Origin: Ruminococcaceae bacterium UBA2806
GTDB lineage: Bacteria; Bacillota; Clostridia; Oscillospirales; Acutalibacteraceae
Reading direction: 5' to 3'
NCBI GenBank assembly: GCA_002351795.1
Contig: DEHG01000095.1
Coordinates: 1 to 20,925, forward strand
Length of the DNA stretch: 20,925 nt
Every line of letters begins with the position of its first letter. Within the stretch, counting starts at the first letter, position 1. The notes beneath the pieces are model-generated. The model saw only the letters and a program-made list of their open reading frames with translations, was not told the DNA's origin and did no database searches. A program made the translations under genes and the position numbers. Shown piece after piece: positions 13,824 through 20,925 of this stretch.

Positions 13824-15012
13824 ATATCATATGTCCCATTTTATCTCTTTTTGTTTTCAGATAGAAAAGATCATATTCGGTCGGTTCAATTTTTATCGGT
13901 ATCCTCTCTGCTATTTCCATACCGTATCCGGAAAGCTGGTATACCTTATCGGGATTGTTTGTAAGAAGTCTGAGAGTCTTTACTCCAAGGTCGGACAAGA
14001 TCTGCGCTCCCGTATAATAATCCCGTTCATCAGCCTTGAATCCGAGCGCAATATTTGCTTCAAGGGTATCCATCCCCTTTTCCTGAAGCTCATAGGCTTT
14101 CAGCTTATTGATAAGACCTATGCCTCTTCCCTCCTGGCGCATATAAAGGAGTATTCCTCTGCCTTCCTTATCTATCTCCCTCATTGCTGCTGCAAACTGT
14201 TCGCCGCAGTCACAGCGCAGAGAACCAAAGGTATCGCCTGTCAGACATTCGGAATGAACACGGCACAATACATTTTCACCGTCTCCTATATCGCCCTTTA
14301 CAAGAGCTATATGATGCTCGCCCGTTACCTTGCTGACATATCCGTATGCACGGAAATTACCGTACTTGGTGGGCATTTCGGCAGCAGCAACACATTCAAC
14401 TAATTTTTCATGCTTTTTGCGGTATTCGATAAGATCCTTTATCGTGATAAATGTGATATCATATTTTTCCGCAAGCATAGCAAGCTCGGGTGTACGCATC
14501 ATTGTTCCGTCTTCCCTCATTATCTCACAGCACAGACCACATTCCTTTAATCCTGCAAGGCGCATAAGGTCAACGGTCGCTTCAGTATGACCTGTTCTTT
14601 CAAGTACTCCGTTATGCTTTGCAAGCAGCGGGAACATATGTCCCGGACGGCGGAAATCCTCGGGGCGGCTGCCCTCTTCAACGCATTTTATTGCCGTTAC
14701 AGAACGTTCCGCTGCGGAAATTCCCGTTGTTGTAGATACATGATCTATTGATACCGTAAAGGCTGTTTCATGATTGTCTGTATTTGTCGTTACCATCTGC
14801 GGAAGGGAAAGCTTTTTTACATATTCCTCAGACATGGGCATACATATAAGACCTTTGCCATGTGTTGCCATGAAGTTGATATTTGCAGTAGTGGCAAATT
14901 CTGCGGCACATATGAAATCGCCCTCGTTTTCCCTCTCCGGATCATCCGTCACAAGAATGATCTTCCCGTTTTTCAGTTCCTCCAAAGCTTTTTCTATTTC
15001 TGCGTATTGCAT
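13822..15012 (-). CDS. ribBA: Bifunctional DHBP synthase / GTP cyclohydrolase II
   Basis: A fusion enzyme supplying both riboflavin precursors. The N-terminal RibB half makes 3,4-dihydroxy-2-butanone 4-phosphate from ribulose 5-phosphate (DDPERENEGDF, RRPGHMFPL, ERTGHTEATVDL). The C-terminal RibA half opens GTP (zinc site CLTGDTFGSLRCDCGEQF, then RQEGRGIGLINKL and LLTNNPDK). At 396 aa it matches the usual length. I start at ATG 15012 (MQYAEIEKALEEL), with GAAGGA upstream. A longer in-frame extension to 15093 would overlap ribE by 56 bases and has no support. It follows ribE by 25 bases and is the last gene of the rib operon here; ribH is not next to it. Confidence 0.95.
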   Translation of the reverse strand: MQYAEIEKALEELKNGKIILVTDDPERENEGDFICAAEFATTANINFMATHGKGLICMPMSEEYVKKLSLPQMVTTNTDNHETAFTVSIDHVSTTTGISAAERSVTAIKCVEEGSRPEDFRRPGHMFPLLAKHNGVLERTGHTEATVDLMRLAGLKECGLCCEIMREDGTMMRTPELAMLAEKYDITFITIKDLIEYRKKHEKLVECVAAAEMPTKYGNFRAYGYVSKVTGEHHIALVKGDIGDGENVLCRVHSECLTGDTFGSLRCDCGEQFAAAMREIDKEGRGILLYMRQEGRGIGLINKLKAYELQEKGMDTLEANIALGFKADERDYYTGAQILSDLGVKTLRLLTNNPDKVYQLSGYGMEIAERIPIKIEPTEYDLFYLKTKRDKMGHMI

Positions 15013-15037
15013 TAATATCTTCCTTCTTTCCGTATTC

Positions 15038-15685
15038 TCAGCAATAACCGTGTTCCGCAAGGAATGAAAGCGATATATTGCTTTTTCCTTCATTGTCAGC
15101 GGGGGTTATCAGCTTTTCAACATATTTGCCTATAATATCGTTTTCGAGATTGACGATGCTTCCGATAGTTTTTTCGCCAAGGATTGTCACGCTCAGTGTA
15201 TGAGGTATGACCGAAACGGAAAAGCTGTCCGCCGTCAGTCCCGCAACCGTCAGGCTTATACCATCTATAGTTACTGATCCTTTTTCAACGATATATCTCA
15301 ATATTTTTTTATCAGCCGCAATATCAAACCATACTGCATTGTCATCACGTCTGATACCTATGATCTTTCCCGTACCGTCGATATGTCCCGAAACGATATG
15401 TCCCCCGAATCTTCCGTTTGCCGCCATTGCTCGTTCAAGATTGACACGGCTCCCCGTTTTAAGCTCCGCCAAAGATGAACGGCTGAGAGTTTCGGGCATT
15501 ACATCAGCGCAGAAGCTGTTTTTTTCCGCCTTTGTTACAGTCAGGCATACTCCGTTCACAGCGATACTGTCTCCCGTATGGATATCCTCAAGTATCAGCT
15601 CTGCACTTATCTCAATAACGGCTGACCGGTTTCCGTGACGAATGGCTTTTACACTGCCTGTTTCTTCAACTATTCCCGTGAACAC
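15038..15685 (-). CDS. ribE: Riboflavin synthase alpha subunit
   Basis: Converts two 6,7-dimethyl-8-ribityllumazine molecules to riboflavin and a pyrimidine. The 215-aa protein shows the internal duplication of the family: MFTGIVEETG with VNGVCLTV in the first half, GGHIVSGHIDGTG with IDGISLTV in the second. The start is a GTG at 15685 with AGGGTG upstream, lying inside the 3' end of ribD (20-base overlap). That suggests translational coupling. Also called ribC in Bacillus nomenclature. Confidence 0.95.
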   Translation of the reverse strand: MFTGIVEETGSVKAIRHGNRSAVIEISAELILEDIHTGDSIAVNGVCLTVTKAEKNSFCADVMPETLSRSSLAELKTGSRVNLERAMAANGRFGGHIVSGHIDGTGKIIGIRRDDNAVWFDIAADKKILRYIVEKGSVTIDGISLTVAGLTADSFSVSVIPHTLSVTILGEKTIGSIVNLENDIIGKYVEKLITPADNEGKSNISLSFLAEHGYC

Positions 15686-16769
15686 TGTTTTTCACCCTGC
15701 TTTCGATCATTATATCATCACCAAGTCTTATTATTTTACTGTCATACAGTTCAAAAGCGTCCGAGGGCATCTCTACTCCCTCGCCCCCGACAGGTGATCC
15801 CGCAATTCCTCCGAAAATTTTCGGGGCAATATAAGTCTGCACCTTTGATACGCAGCCCGAACTTAATACTGACCAGTTCAGAGTTCCGCCGCCCTCAAGC
15901 AATATACTGTCTATTTCCATTTTACCGAGAAACGACATCATTTTTTCAATATCAATATGCCCGTCCTTTTCAGGAACTGAAAGCATCTCGCAGCCCGCTT
16001 CAATATAGGGACTCAGCTTTTCATTATCGCTGACGCCGGTACAGATTATTGTACGGATATCCTTTGACGTTTTAACTATCCTGCTTTCCAGCGGTGTTCT
16101 GAGACGTGTATCACAGATTATCCTCACAGGATCACGCCCGCCCTCAATGCGGCAGGTCAGCTCGGGATCGTCTGCAATCACCGTACCCGTTCCGACCATT
16201 ATCGCAGTATAACGGTTTCTGTCTTTATGTACGTTTTCCCTTGCAATATCCCCCGTTATCCATTTTGAAAGACCGCTTTTTGTTGCTATTTTTCCGTCAG
16301 CCGTCATGGCATATTTCATGGTAACAAACGGTCTGCCTGTTGTGATATAATAGAAAAATATTTCATTGACTTCCCTGCATTCTTTTTCAAGAACATACTC
16401 TTTTACTTCAATGCCGTGATCCCTGAGTATCTCGGCGCCCTTTCCGGAAACAAGGGGATTGGGATCTCCGGATCCTATTACGACACGCTTTATCCCCGAA
16501 TCAATTATCGCCTGAGTACACGGCGGCTGGCGTCCGGTATGACAGCAGGGTTCAAGGGTAACATACATTGTTGAACCCGCCGCATCCTCCGTACAGTTTT
16601 TCAGCGCATCACGTTCCGCATGAAGACCTCCGCAGAAATGATGATATCCTTTAGCGATTATCCTGCCATCCCTGACTATCACTGCGCCGACAAGCGGATT
16701 CGGAGAAACTCTGCCTGTACCCTTTACAGCCTCGTCAAGCGCCATTTTCATATATTCCTCGTCTGTCAT
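15666..16769 (-). CDS. ribD: Bifunctional riboflavin deaminase/reductase
   Basis: Carries out the second and third steps of riboflavin synthesis. The N-terminal deaminase has the zinc motif CGGLHAE and PCCHTGRQPPC (about 48-85). The C-terminal reductase, from about 140, includes MKYAMTADGKIATKSG and IICDTRLRTPLES, and ends with an LLEGGGTLN block. At 367 aa it has the normal length. GGAGG lies about 10 bases upstream of ATG 16769. The ribosome binding site follows directly after the FMN riboswitch terminator. First gene of ribD-ribE-ribBA. Confidence 0.96.
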   Translation of the reverse strand: MTDEEYMKMALDEAVKGTGRVSPNPLVGAVIVRDGRIIAKGYHHFCGGLHAERDALKNCTEDAAGSTMYVTLEPCCHTGRQPPCTQAIIDSGIKRVVIGSGDPNPLVSGKGAEILRDHGIEVKEYVLEKECREVNEIFFYYITTGRPFVTMKYAMTADGKIATKSGLSKWITGDIARENVHKDRNRYTAIMVGTGTVIADDPELTCRIEGGRDPVRIICDTRLRTPLESRIVKTSKDIRTIICTGVSDNEKLSPYIEAGCEMLSVPEKDGHIDIEKMMSFLGKMEIDSILLEGGGTLNWSVLSSGCVSKVQTYIAPKIFGGIAGSPVGGEGVEMPSDAFELYDSKIIRLGDDIMIESRVKNSVHGNS

Positions 16770-16785
16770 ATCTGATCGACCTCCG

Positions 16786-16829
16786 ATAAAAACACAACAG
16801 GCTCTGACACATTCACTTCAGAGCCTGTT
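16786..16829 (-). terminator. FMN riboswitch terminator upstream of ribD
   Basis: On the minus strand a perfect 12-bp stem, AACAGGCTCTGA (16829-16818) with TCAGAGCCTGTT (16807-16796), 10-base loop, then GTGTTTTT. FMN binding to the aptamer would favour it and shut off ribDE-BA. Confidence 0.88.
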
Positions 16830-16830
16830 A

Positions 16831-16937
16831 CTTCTTCTTTCATCCGGACTATACCGTCGGCTCCGGAATCTCACCGGATCAGCATTACGCTTGCGGGCTT
16901 TACCGCCGGTGGGGAATCACACCCCGCCCTGAAGAAT
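16831..16937 (-). promoter_or_regulatory. FMN riboswitch (RFN element)
   Basis: On the minus strand the full RFN consensus is present in order: AGGGCGGGGTG, ATTCCCCACCGGCGGTAA, AGCCCGC, GCTGATCCGGTGAGATTCCGG, GCCGACGGTATAGTCCGGATG, and a closing GAAGAAG that pairs with TTCTTC for P1. The element senses FMN and controls the downstream riboflavin genes. The 5' edge touches the stop codon of the TelA-family gene. I see no convincing promoter between them, so transcripts may arrive from upstream. Confidence 0.97.
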
Positions 16938-16938
16938 A

Positions 16939-18096
16939 TTATTCACCGTTTTCAAATCTTTTCAGTTCTTCTTCTCTTGCTTCCATCTTTTTGATGCGCT
17001 TCTCGCCCTCATCCGAAAGCTCTCTGAACTGCTGTATAGTAAGCTGCATCTGCGGCAGCGCCTTATGTTTATACTCTGTTACCGCATCAAGTGCGTCAAA
17101 TGTATCTGCAAATGCACTTTTAAGCGTATCAACGGAAATATTTGTTTCCATTGCCTGCTTCTGTATCTCTGCGCCCTGTTCCTTGAGCATTTTTGCAGTT
17201 GCACCGATAAGTCTGTTTGTTGCTTCGTTTACAGCCTTGACCTTATCAAGAACTATCTTCTGGTTATAGAGTGCGCTCGCAACAGTAACCGCTATTCTCA
17301 GAGCTGATACTGTAACGCTTTCTGCTCTCTCGACAGCACGGATAAGCTCCTTGTTATTACGTCTGACGATCTCCATAGCGATAATGCCCTGCATATTAAC
17401 TGCCTGCATCTGCTGCAGATCCATTACCTTTTGTCTTAGCGGGAAAAGAACCTCTTCTTCAATGAATTTAATTCTTTCCTCATCAACATTTTCCGTCTTT
17501 GCCTTTTCAATAGCTGCGCTGATGGATTCATCCATCTGCATACCAAGCTCTATCTGAGTGCTTATCTTTTTTGTAAGATCACGCAGTGCAAGCTGCTCTA
17601 TTTCAAGGGTCGTATTGTCATTTTTAAGAACTGCCTTTCCCTTGCCCAAAGATTCAATGGTATCTGCGATTATATCATCAGCTTTTTCATATTTCGCAAA
17701 ATAGGTCTTTACAGGATTGAAAAGCTTTGAAAAACCGCCTCTTTTTGTAAAGTCGATACCTGACGGGTCAAGATCCTTCATCTGCACCTGAAGCTTTGAA
17801 AGACCCGATACAACTTCTCCGTTTTCGGCACCCATTTTGCTAAGGTCAACAAGTCTTACATTCAGCAGCTCATTTTTCTTTGTTGACTTCTCAACAAGGT
17901 CGCTGCCGAAGGAATCTATAGAACCGACGATCTGTCTTCTCTGCTGAAGAGAACCAAGATCAAAGTCAAACAATTCCTGCGTATTGCTGTCAGCAGCCTT
18001 TTCCACCTTTACCTGAACCTCCGGCGCCGGCTTAACTTCTTCTTTGATTTCTTCCTTGACTTCTTCCATATCCGGAAGATCCATTGAAAATGCCAT
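16939..18096 (-). CDS. TelA-family (toxic anion resistance) protein
   Basis: A 385-aa cytoplasmic protein of the TelA/KlaA family, named for plasmid tellurite resistance and widespread in Firmicutes. Residues 1-35 are acidic and Lys/Glu/Pro-rich. From about 45 to 375 it is helical with the family core: SKLFNPVKTYFAKYEKADDII, LEIEQLALRDLTKKI, KVMDLQQMQAVNMQGIIAMEIVRRNNKELIRAVERA, and TVSALRIAVTVASALYNQK. The start has AGGAGGT seven bases upstream. It is the third gene of a minus-strand operon after the VWA and coiled-coil genes. Known TelA proteins often accompany VWA or XpaC-type partners in proposed envelope or metal-stress modules. Its molecular activity is unknown, and tellurite resistance should not be assumed. 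Confidence 0.92.
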   Translation of the reverse strand: MAFSMDLPDMEEVKEEIKEEVKPAPEVQVKVEKAADSNTQELFDFDLGSLQQRRQIVGSIDSFGSDLVEKSTKKNELLNVRLVDLSKMGAENGEVVSGLSKLQVQMKDLDPSGIDFTKRGGFSKLFNPVKTYFAKYEKADDIIADTIESLGKGKAVLKNDNTTLEIEQLALRDLTKKISTQIELGMQMDESISAAIEKAKTENVDEERIKFIEEEVLFPLRQKVMDLQQMQAVNMQGIIAMEIVRRNNKELIRAVERAESVTVSALRIAVTVASALYNQKIVLDKVKAVNEATNRLIGATAKMLKEQGAEIQKQAMETNISVDTLKSAFADTFDALDAVTEYKHKALPQMQLTIQQFRELSDEGEKRIKKMEAREEELKRFENGE

Positions 18097-18146
18097 AATT
18101 TTACCTCCTGAATTTGACCAGATTATTTCTTACTGTTCCTGAACCA

Positions 18147-18175
18147 CAGCGCAAATAAAAATACTTTCTGCGCTG
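18147..18175 (-). other. Intercistronic hairpin between VWA and TelA genes
   Basis: CAGCGCA pairs with TGCGCTG (18169-18175 and 18147-18153), 15-base loop. The T tract lies in the loop rather than after the stem, so it is more likely an mRNA processing or stability element than a terminator. Confidence 0.4.
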
Positions 18176-18188
18176 CAAAGACTGATTT

Positions 18189-19889
18189 TTACATTTCCGA
18201 ATTAAAGAGATTTTTAAGCTGATAAACTATATCGTCTGTATCGGCATTGATCGTTGCAGCTTCATTTATCTCAGAAATACTCTTTAATGCCTCGATATTT
18301 GCATTGTAGCCGATAGAATATATCGGTATCTCATAGGTACTTACAAGACCGGATATTTCATTCAGACTGCATCCTGTATTCTGTTCACCGTCGCTGAGCA
18401 GGAAAATCATCGGCTTTGCATTGGGATGATCCTTCAAAGCCTCGTTTACCATATTCATTGCAACAACGATAGCGTCATTTGTAGCAGTCTGACCTGTTGC
18501 GGCAAGATCCTGAACTGCTCCCTTGAAAAGCGCCTGCTGATTGAGGTCAAACTGAGCTACAGGAAGATTGCGGTATACCTTATTATTATATGATATCATA
18601 CCGATATAATTATTCTTATTTATATACTGCATGGAGTTTACAAGGGAAGTCTTGAGAGCATTCATAGGCTCGCCGCTCATACTGCCTGACGTATCTGCAA
18701 TAAATACTGCAATGATCTCCTTACCGCTGTCCTTATTTTCCTTATAAAGCTTCTGTGCAGAAATAAGCTTATCGCCGCTGATATCTTCCGGAATCTCGGA
18801 TTTATACTTTTCATTCTGATTAAAGCCGTATTCTGCTGCAAGCTTCTGATTGTCCTCATTAAGGCAATACTGGCAGAAAGCTGTAAGAAGCTGATCCTGT
18901 TCGCTGCTAAGATCGCCTACTGCATACATAGGGTTATCATGTCTTGCGCCGAATGGAGTAAAGACATAATCGTTTTTCAGAGTCGGGTCGTTATAATAGG
19001 ACTGATATTCCATAACGAATGCATCAAGCGAGCCTGATTCAGCCGACTTTCTCATCTGCATGGTATTGTATGATACAAGCGGTACATTTTCCTGGAACTG
19101 TTTGAAGCCATCAATAGCCTTTGAGCTGAGCAGATCCTCCGTATCATATGAATACAGTGTCGTAACAAGGAAATTCAGACCTGTAGAGCTGATAAACGGA
19201 TTTGTATAACCCATCTGTATCTCATTATTTGAGGTACATTCGGATATTACCTTCATATTGACAGAGCCGTATTTTTCAAGTATGCTGTTATATTTTTCCT
19301 TTGAAAGAAGAACGCCTGCAACATTGCCTACAAGGCGCTTTTCCTTTAAAGTGACCTTTTTTCCGCTTGCTTCTATCATACTGCCCCAGAATTCATTTGA
19401 AGGCGTGATAGCATGAGGGGTATACTTGCCTGTTCTGATATAATCCACTGCAAGACCCGATGAAACGGAGCGGATAGATACTGTTGCATCCTTGCCGTTT
19501 ATTTTCTGACCGCTCTGATTAAAGTTTTCAGCAACCTCATTCAGCCAGCCGTCAGTACCTGCGCCGGCTTTTTCGGGGGATGAATATATCTCTATATTGA
19601 TCTCACCTGTACCTGTTACCGAAAGCGGATAAGCGTCAATAGACGGAAGCTCATCTTCTTCATTAAGCATATCCTCATCTGTAATAGATGCCTTTCTCGG
19701 GGTCACATCAGTAACGGATATTTTTGAAAGGAGCTGATCCATCTTTTTTGCTGCATCCTCTTCGGATATTTCCTCATCGGTCATTCCCACATTTCTTGTC
19801 AGTGTAATGCCGAGAAAAACTCCTCCGAACACCAGTGCTGCAATAGCTGCGAATATTGCTATTTTTACGCCTGTTGACATTTGTTTCAT
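18189..19889 (-). CDS. Membrane-anchored substrate-binding / VWA hybrid protein
   Basis: A 566-aa protein with one N-terminal membrane anchor (about 9-31) and a linker rich in Glu/Asp. From about 85 to 380 it resembles an extracellular solute-binding protein: INIEIYSSPEKAGAGTDGWLNEVAENFNQ, with a later SNEFWGSM and MGYTNPFISSTGLNF. From about 392 to 560 it is a VWA domain with an intact MIDAS: D399, S401 and S403 in DTSGSMSG, the TGQT loop, and LLSDGEQ. The ligand- and metal-binding parts should face outside. GGAGG lies nine bases before ATG 19889. It sits between a coiled-coil membrane gene and a TelA gene in one operon. Ligand and partner are unknown; the domain architecture is clear. Confidence 0.9.
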   Translation of the reverse strand: MKQMSTGVKIAIFAAIAALVFGGVFLGITLTRNVGMTDEEISEEDAAKKMDQLLSKISVTDVTPRKASITDEDMLNEEDELPSIDAYPLSVTGTGEINIEIYSSPEKAGAGTDGWLNEVAENFNQSGQKINGKDATVSIRSVSSGLAVDYIRTGKYTPHAITPSNEFWGSMIEASGKKVTLKEKRLVGNVAGVLLSKEKYNSILEKYGSVNMKVISECTSNNEIQMGYTNPFISSTGLNFLVTTLYSYDTEDLLSSKAIDGFKQFQENVPLVSYNTMQMRKSAESGSLDAFVMEYQSYYNDPTLKNDYVFTPFGARHDNPMYAVGDLSSEQDQLLTAFCQYCLNEDNQKLAAEYGFNQNEKYKSEIPEDISGDKLISAQKLYKENKDSGKEIIAVFIADTSGSMSGEPMNALKTSLVNSMQYINKNNYIGMISYNNKVYRNLPVAQFDLNQQALFKGAVQDLAATGQTATNDAIVVAMNMVNEALKDHPNAKPMIFLLSDGEQNTGCSLNEISGLVSTYEIPIYSIGYNANIEALKSISEINEAATINADTDDIVYQLKNLFNSEM

Positions 19890-19984
19890 TTTTACTTTCC
19901 TCCTTTATTGAGCGGATGTTTTCATGAGTATATTTTTCTTGTTTTAGTATGGCAGATACATAAAGCGACTGAGACTCATTTGTC

Positions 19985-20752
19985 TTAACTCTGTTTATAG
20001 AATTTTGTCTGTTCGATAAGAGAATTGATCTCCCTCATCACATCGGTATTTTCAAGCTCCTGACCGCTCATATCGTCAAGCTTGATTATTTCATTAAGAA
20101 GAGTATCCATTTTAACTAGGATCAATTCATTATCGTCAACAATACCTTTTATATTGTCTATCTGTTCTTCATAAATCTGCATTTGTCTGCCTGCCTGAGA
20201 TGAAGGCGAATGCGGGTCATATCTGAGTTTATTTATTTTTTCTATCGTTCTCTGATAGTCTTTATCGTCAAAAATAATGACACGGTTGATCATTTTCTTA
20301 ATATTATTATAAAACAGCTGCTGAACCGAGTCAATAACTCCCTGGAATTTGATATAAGTCATTTCCGTAGGCTGAAAATACTGCAAAAGAATAGTATCGA
20401 GAGCCTTATCCTTTTCCTGAAGGCGGCTCAACTGATCCATAGCCTCATCAAGATATTTATCAAGCACTTTTTTACCGTGACAATCAATAAGGGCTTCGAG
20501 GTAATTCTTTGTCTCATTAAGCTCCCCGCCTTTAAGCAGCTTTATCTCCTCCTGCGGTTCACTGAAAAGTATCTTATAATTACCGTATCCGAAAGCGATC
20601 ACACTCATAACTATCTCTGTTACTGCAAAAGCAACGAGCAGGGCATTGCCTTCAAGTGTCAGCCCGATAAATCCTCTCGAAAACAGTATGACATTTACAA
20701 ATGCAATTATCAAATTCAGTAATATCAGTTTTATTATTTGTTTTTTTGACAT
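19985..20752 (-). CDS. Two-TM coiled-coil protein, TelA operon partner
   Basis: A 255-aa protein with two membrane segments (about 5-25 and 36-56) and a long, charged, mostly helical C-terminal part that should lie in the cytoplasm. A C-terminal region with KMDTLLNEIIKLDDMSGQELENTDVMREINSLIEQTKFYK is regular and may contact the TelA protein. I start at ATG 20752, with a perfect GGAGG eight bases upstream. The TTG at 20767 would use that site as coding sequence. It recalls B. subtilis XpaC, which also has N-terminal membrane segments and is encoded next to a TelA homolog (YaaN), but I cannot confirm homology. First gene of the operon. Confidence 0.8.
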   Translation of the reverse strand: MSKKQIIKLILLNLIIAFVNVILFSRGFIGLTLEGNALLVAFAVTEIVMSVIAFGYGNYKILFSEPQEEIKLLKGGELNETKNYLEALIDCHGKKVLDKYLDEAMDQLSRLQEKDKALDTILLQYFQPTEMTYIKFQGVIDSVQQLFYNNIKKMINRVIIFDDKDYQRTIEKINKLRYDPHSPSSQAGRQMQIYEEQIDNIKGIVDDNELILVKMDTLLNEIIKLDDMSGQELENTDVMREINSLIEQTKFYKQS

Positions 20753-20809
20753 TTCCAATGCCTCCAAAAGTCACAGCTTTCAGCATTTGATCCGAAAGAA
20801 ATGACAACA

Positions 20810-20837
20810 GACCGTACTAATATTTATATCCACGGTC
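20810..20837. repeat. Inverted repeat in the leader of the TelA operon
   Basis: GACCGT (20810-20815) and ACGGTC (20832-20837) are perfect complements separated by 16 AT-rich bases, just downstream of the -10 box. Possible operator or leader hairpin; short, so weak evidence. Confidence 0.3.
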
Positions 20838-20860
20838 AGCTATGCAATTACTACAACTAT

Positions 20861-20889
20861 ATTCTACTATTATTCCACCCTTTTGTCAA
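20861..20889 (-). promoter_or_regulatory. Sigma-A promoter of the coiled-coil/VWA/TelA operon
   Basis: On the minus strand TTGACA (20884-20889), 17-base spacer, TAGAAT (20861-20866), about 110 bases upstream of the first start codon. No other good promoter was seen between the genes, so it probably drives all three and possibly reads into the FMN riboswitch. Confidence 0.85.
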
Positions 20890-20925
20890 TATAATTCCAC
20901 CGGCGAGCCGCTGGACCCATAACGC

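Noticed and set aside
13804..14403. 199-codon plus-strand reading frame opposite ribBA
   Set aside because: Antisense shadow of RibA; the sequence has no family features and begins in the terminator.
16939..18096. Calling the TelA-family gene a tellurite resistance determinant
   Set aside because: The name comes from plasmid homologs; nothing in the sequence shows resistance, and no terZABCDE genes are adjacent.
20210..20722. 170-codon plus-strand frame opposite the coiled-coil gene
   Set aside because: No start signal and hydrophobic content mirrors the AT-rich antisense; the minus gene has a perfect ribosome binding site and promoter.

Overview
The window looks like chromosomal DNA from a gut or rumen clostridium of the Oscillospiraceae, probably Ruminococcus or a close relative. 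The evidence is moderate GC, strong Gram-positive ribosome binding sites, sigma-A-type promoters with 17-bp spacers, BspA-type leucine-rich repeat proteins, a SEC-C-tagged methionine aminopeptidase, and lysine and FMN riboswitches. Genus-level assignment is inference. No tRNA, rRNA, CRISPR array, transposase or phage gene was found.

Layout. (1) 1-1045, minus strand: a 5'-truncated BspA-like fragment runs off the left edge. It lies in frame directly after the stop codon of map (methionine aminopeptidase). (2) 1088-2247: divergent promoters, then a BspA-type LRR lipoprotein. (3) 2265-5951: a promoter, lysine riboswitch and terminator control asd, dapA, dapB and a free-standing aspartokinase-type ACT protein. 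(4) 5963-7397: a promoter and an L20-type attenuator leader precede infC (AUU start), rpmI and rplT. (5) 7398-8560: two structured inverted repeats and two small unrecognised genes. (6) 8591-10654: a GH31 alpha-glucosidase. (7) 10751-12310: a DUF6512-like membrane protein, a cluster of DnaA-box-like nonamers, and a YdcF/DUF218 membrane protein. (8) 12404-13823: two tandem lipoprotein genes and a strong terminator. (9) 13822-16937, minus strand: riboflavin genes ribD, ribE and ribBA behind an FMN riboswitch with a terminator. (10) 16939-20889, minus strand: a three-gene operon encoding a two-TM coiled-coil protein, a membrane-anchored substrate-binding/VWA hybrid, and a TelA-family protein, with a clear promoter at the right end.

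How it works together. The dap genes carry aspartyl phosphate to dihydro- or tetrahydrodipicolinate for lysine and peptidoglycan. They are shut down by lysine through the riboswitch, and the ACT protein may add a second sensing layer. infC-rpmI-rplT is the conserved translation operon with attenuation in its leader. ribDE-BA cover GTP plus ribulose-5-phosphate to riboflavin except for lumazine synthase (ribH), which is not in the window. All three regulated leaders (lysine, L20, FMN) start within about 20 bases of the stop of a co-directional upstream gene that has no terminator of its own. The leader terminators may therefore also end or gate upstream transcripts.

The least explained parts are the TelA/VWA/coiled-coil operon, the 7403-7560 structured region, the 11326-11442 nonamer cluster and the in-frame LRR fragment after map.
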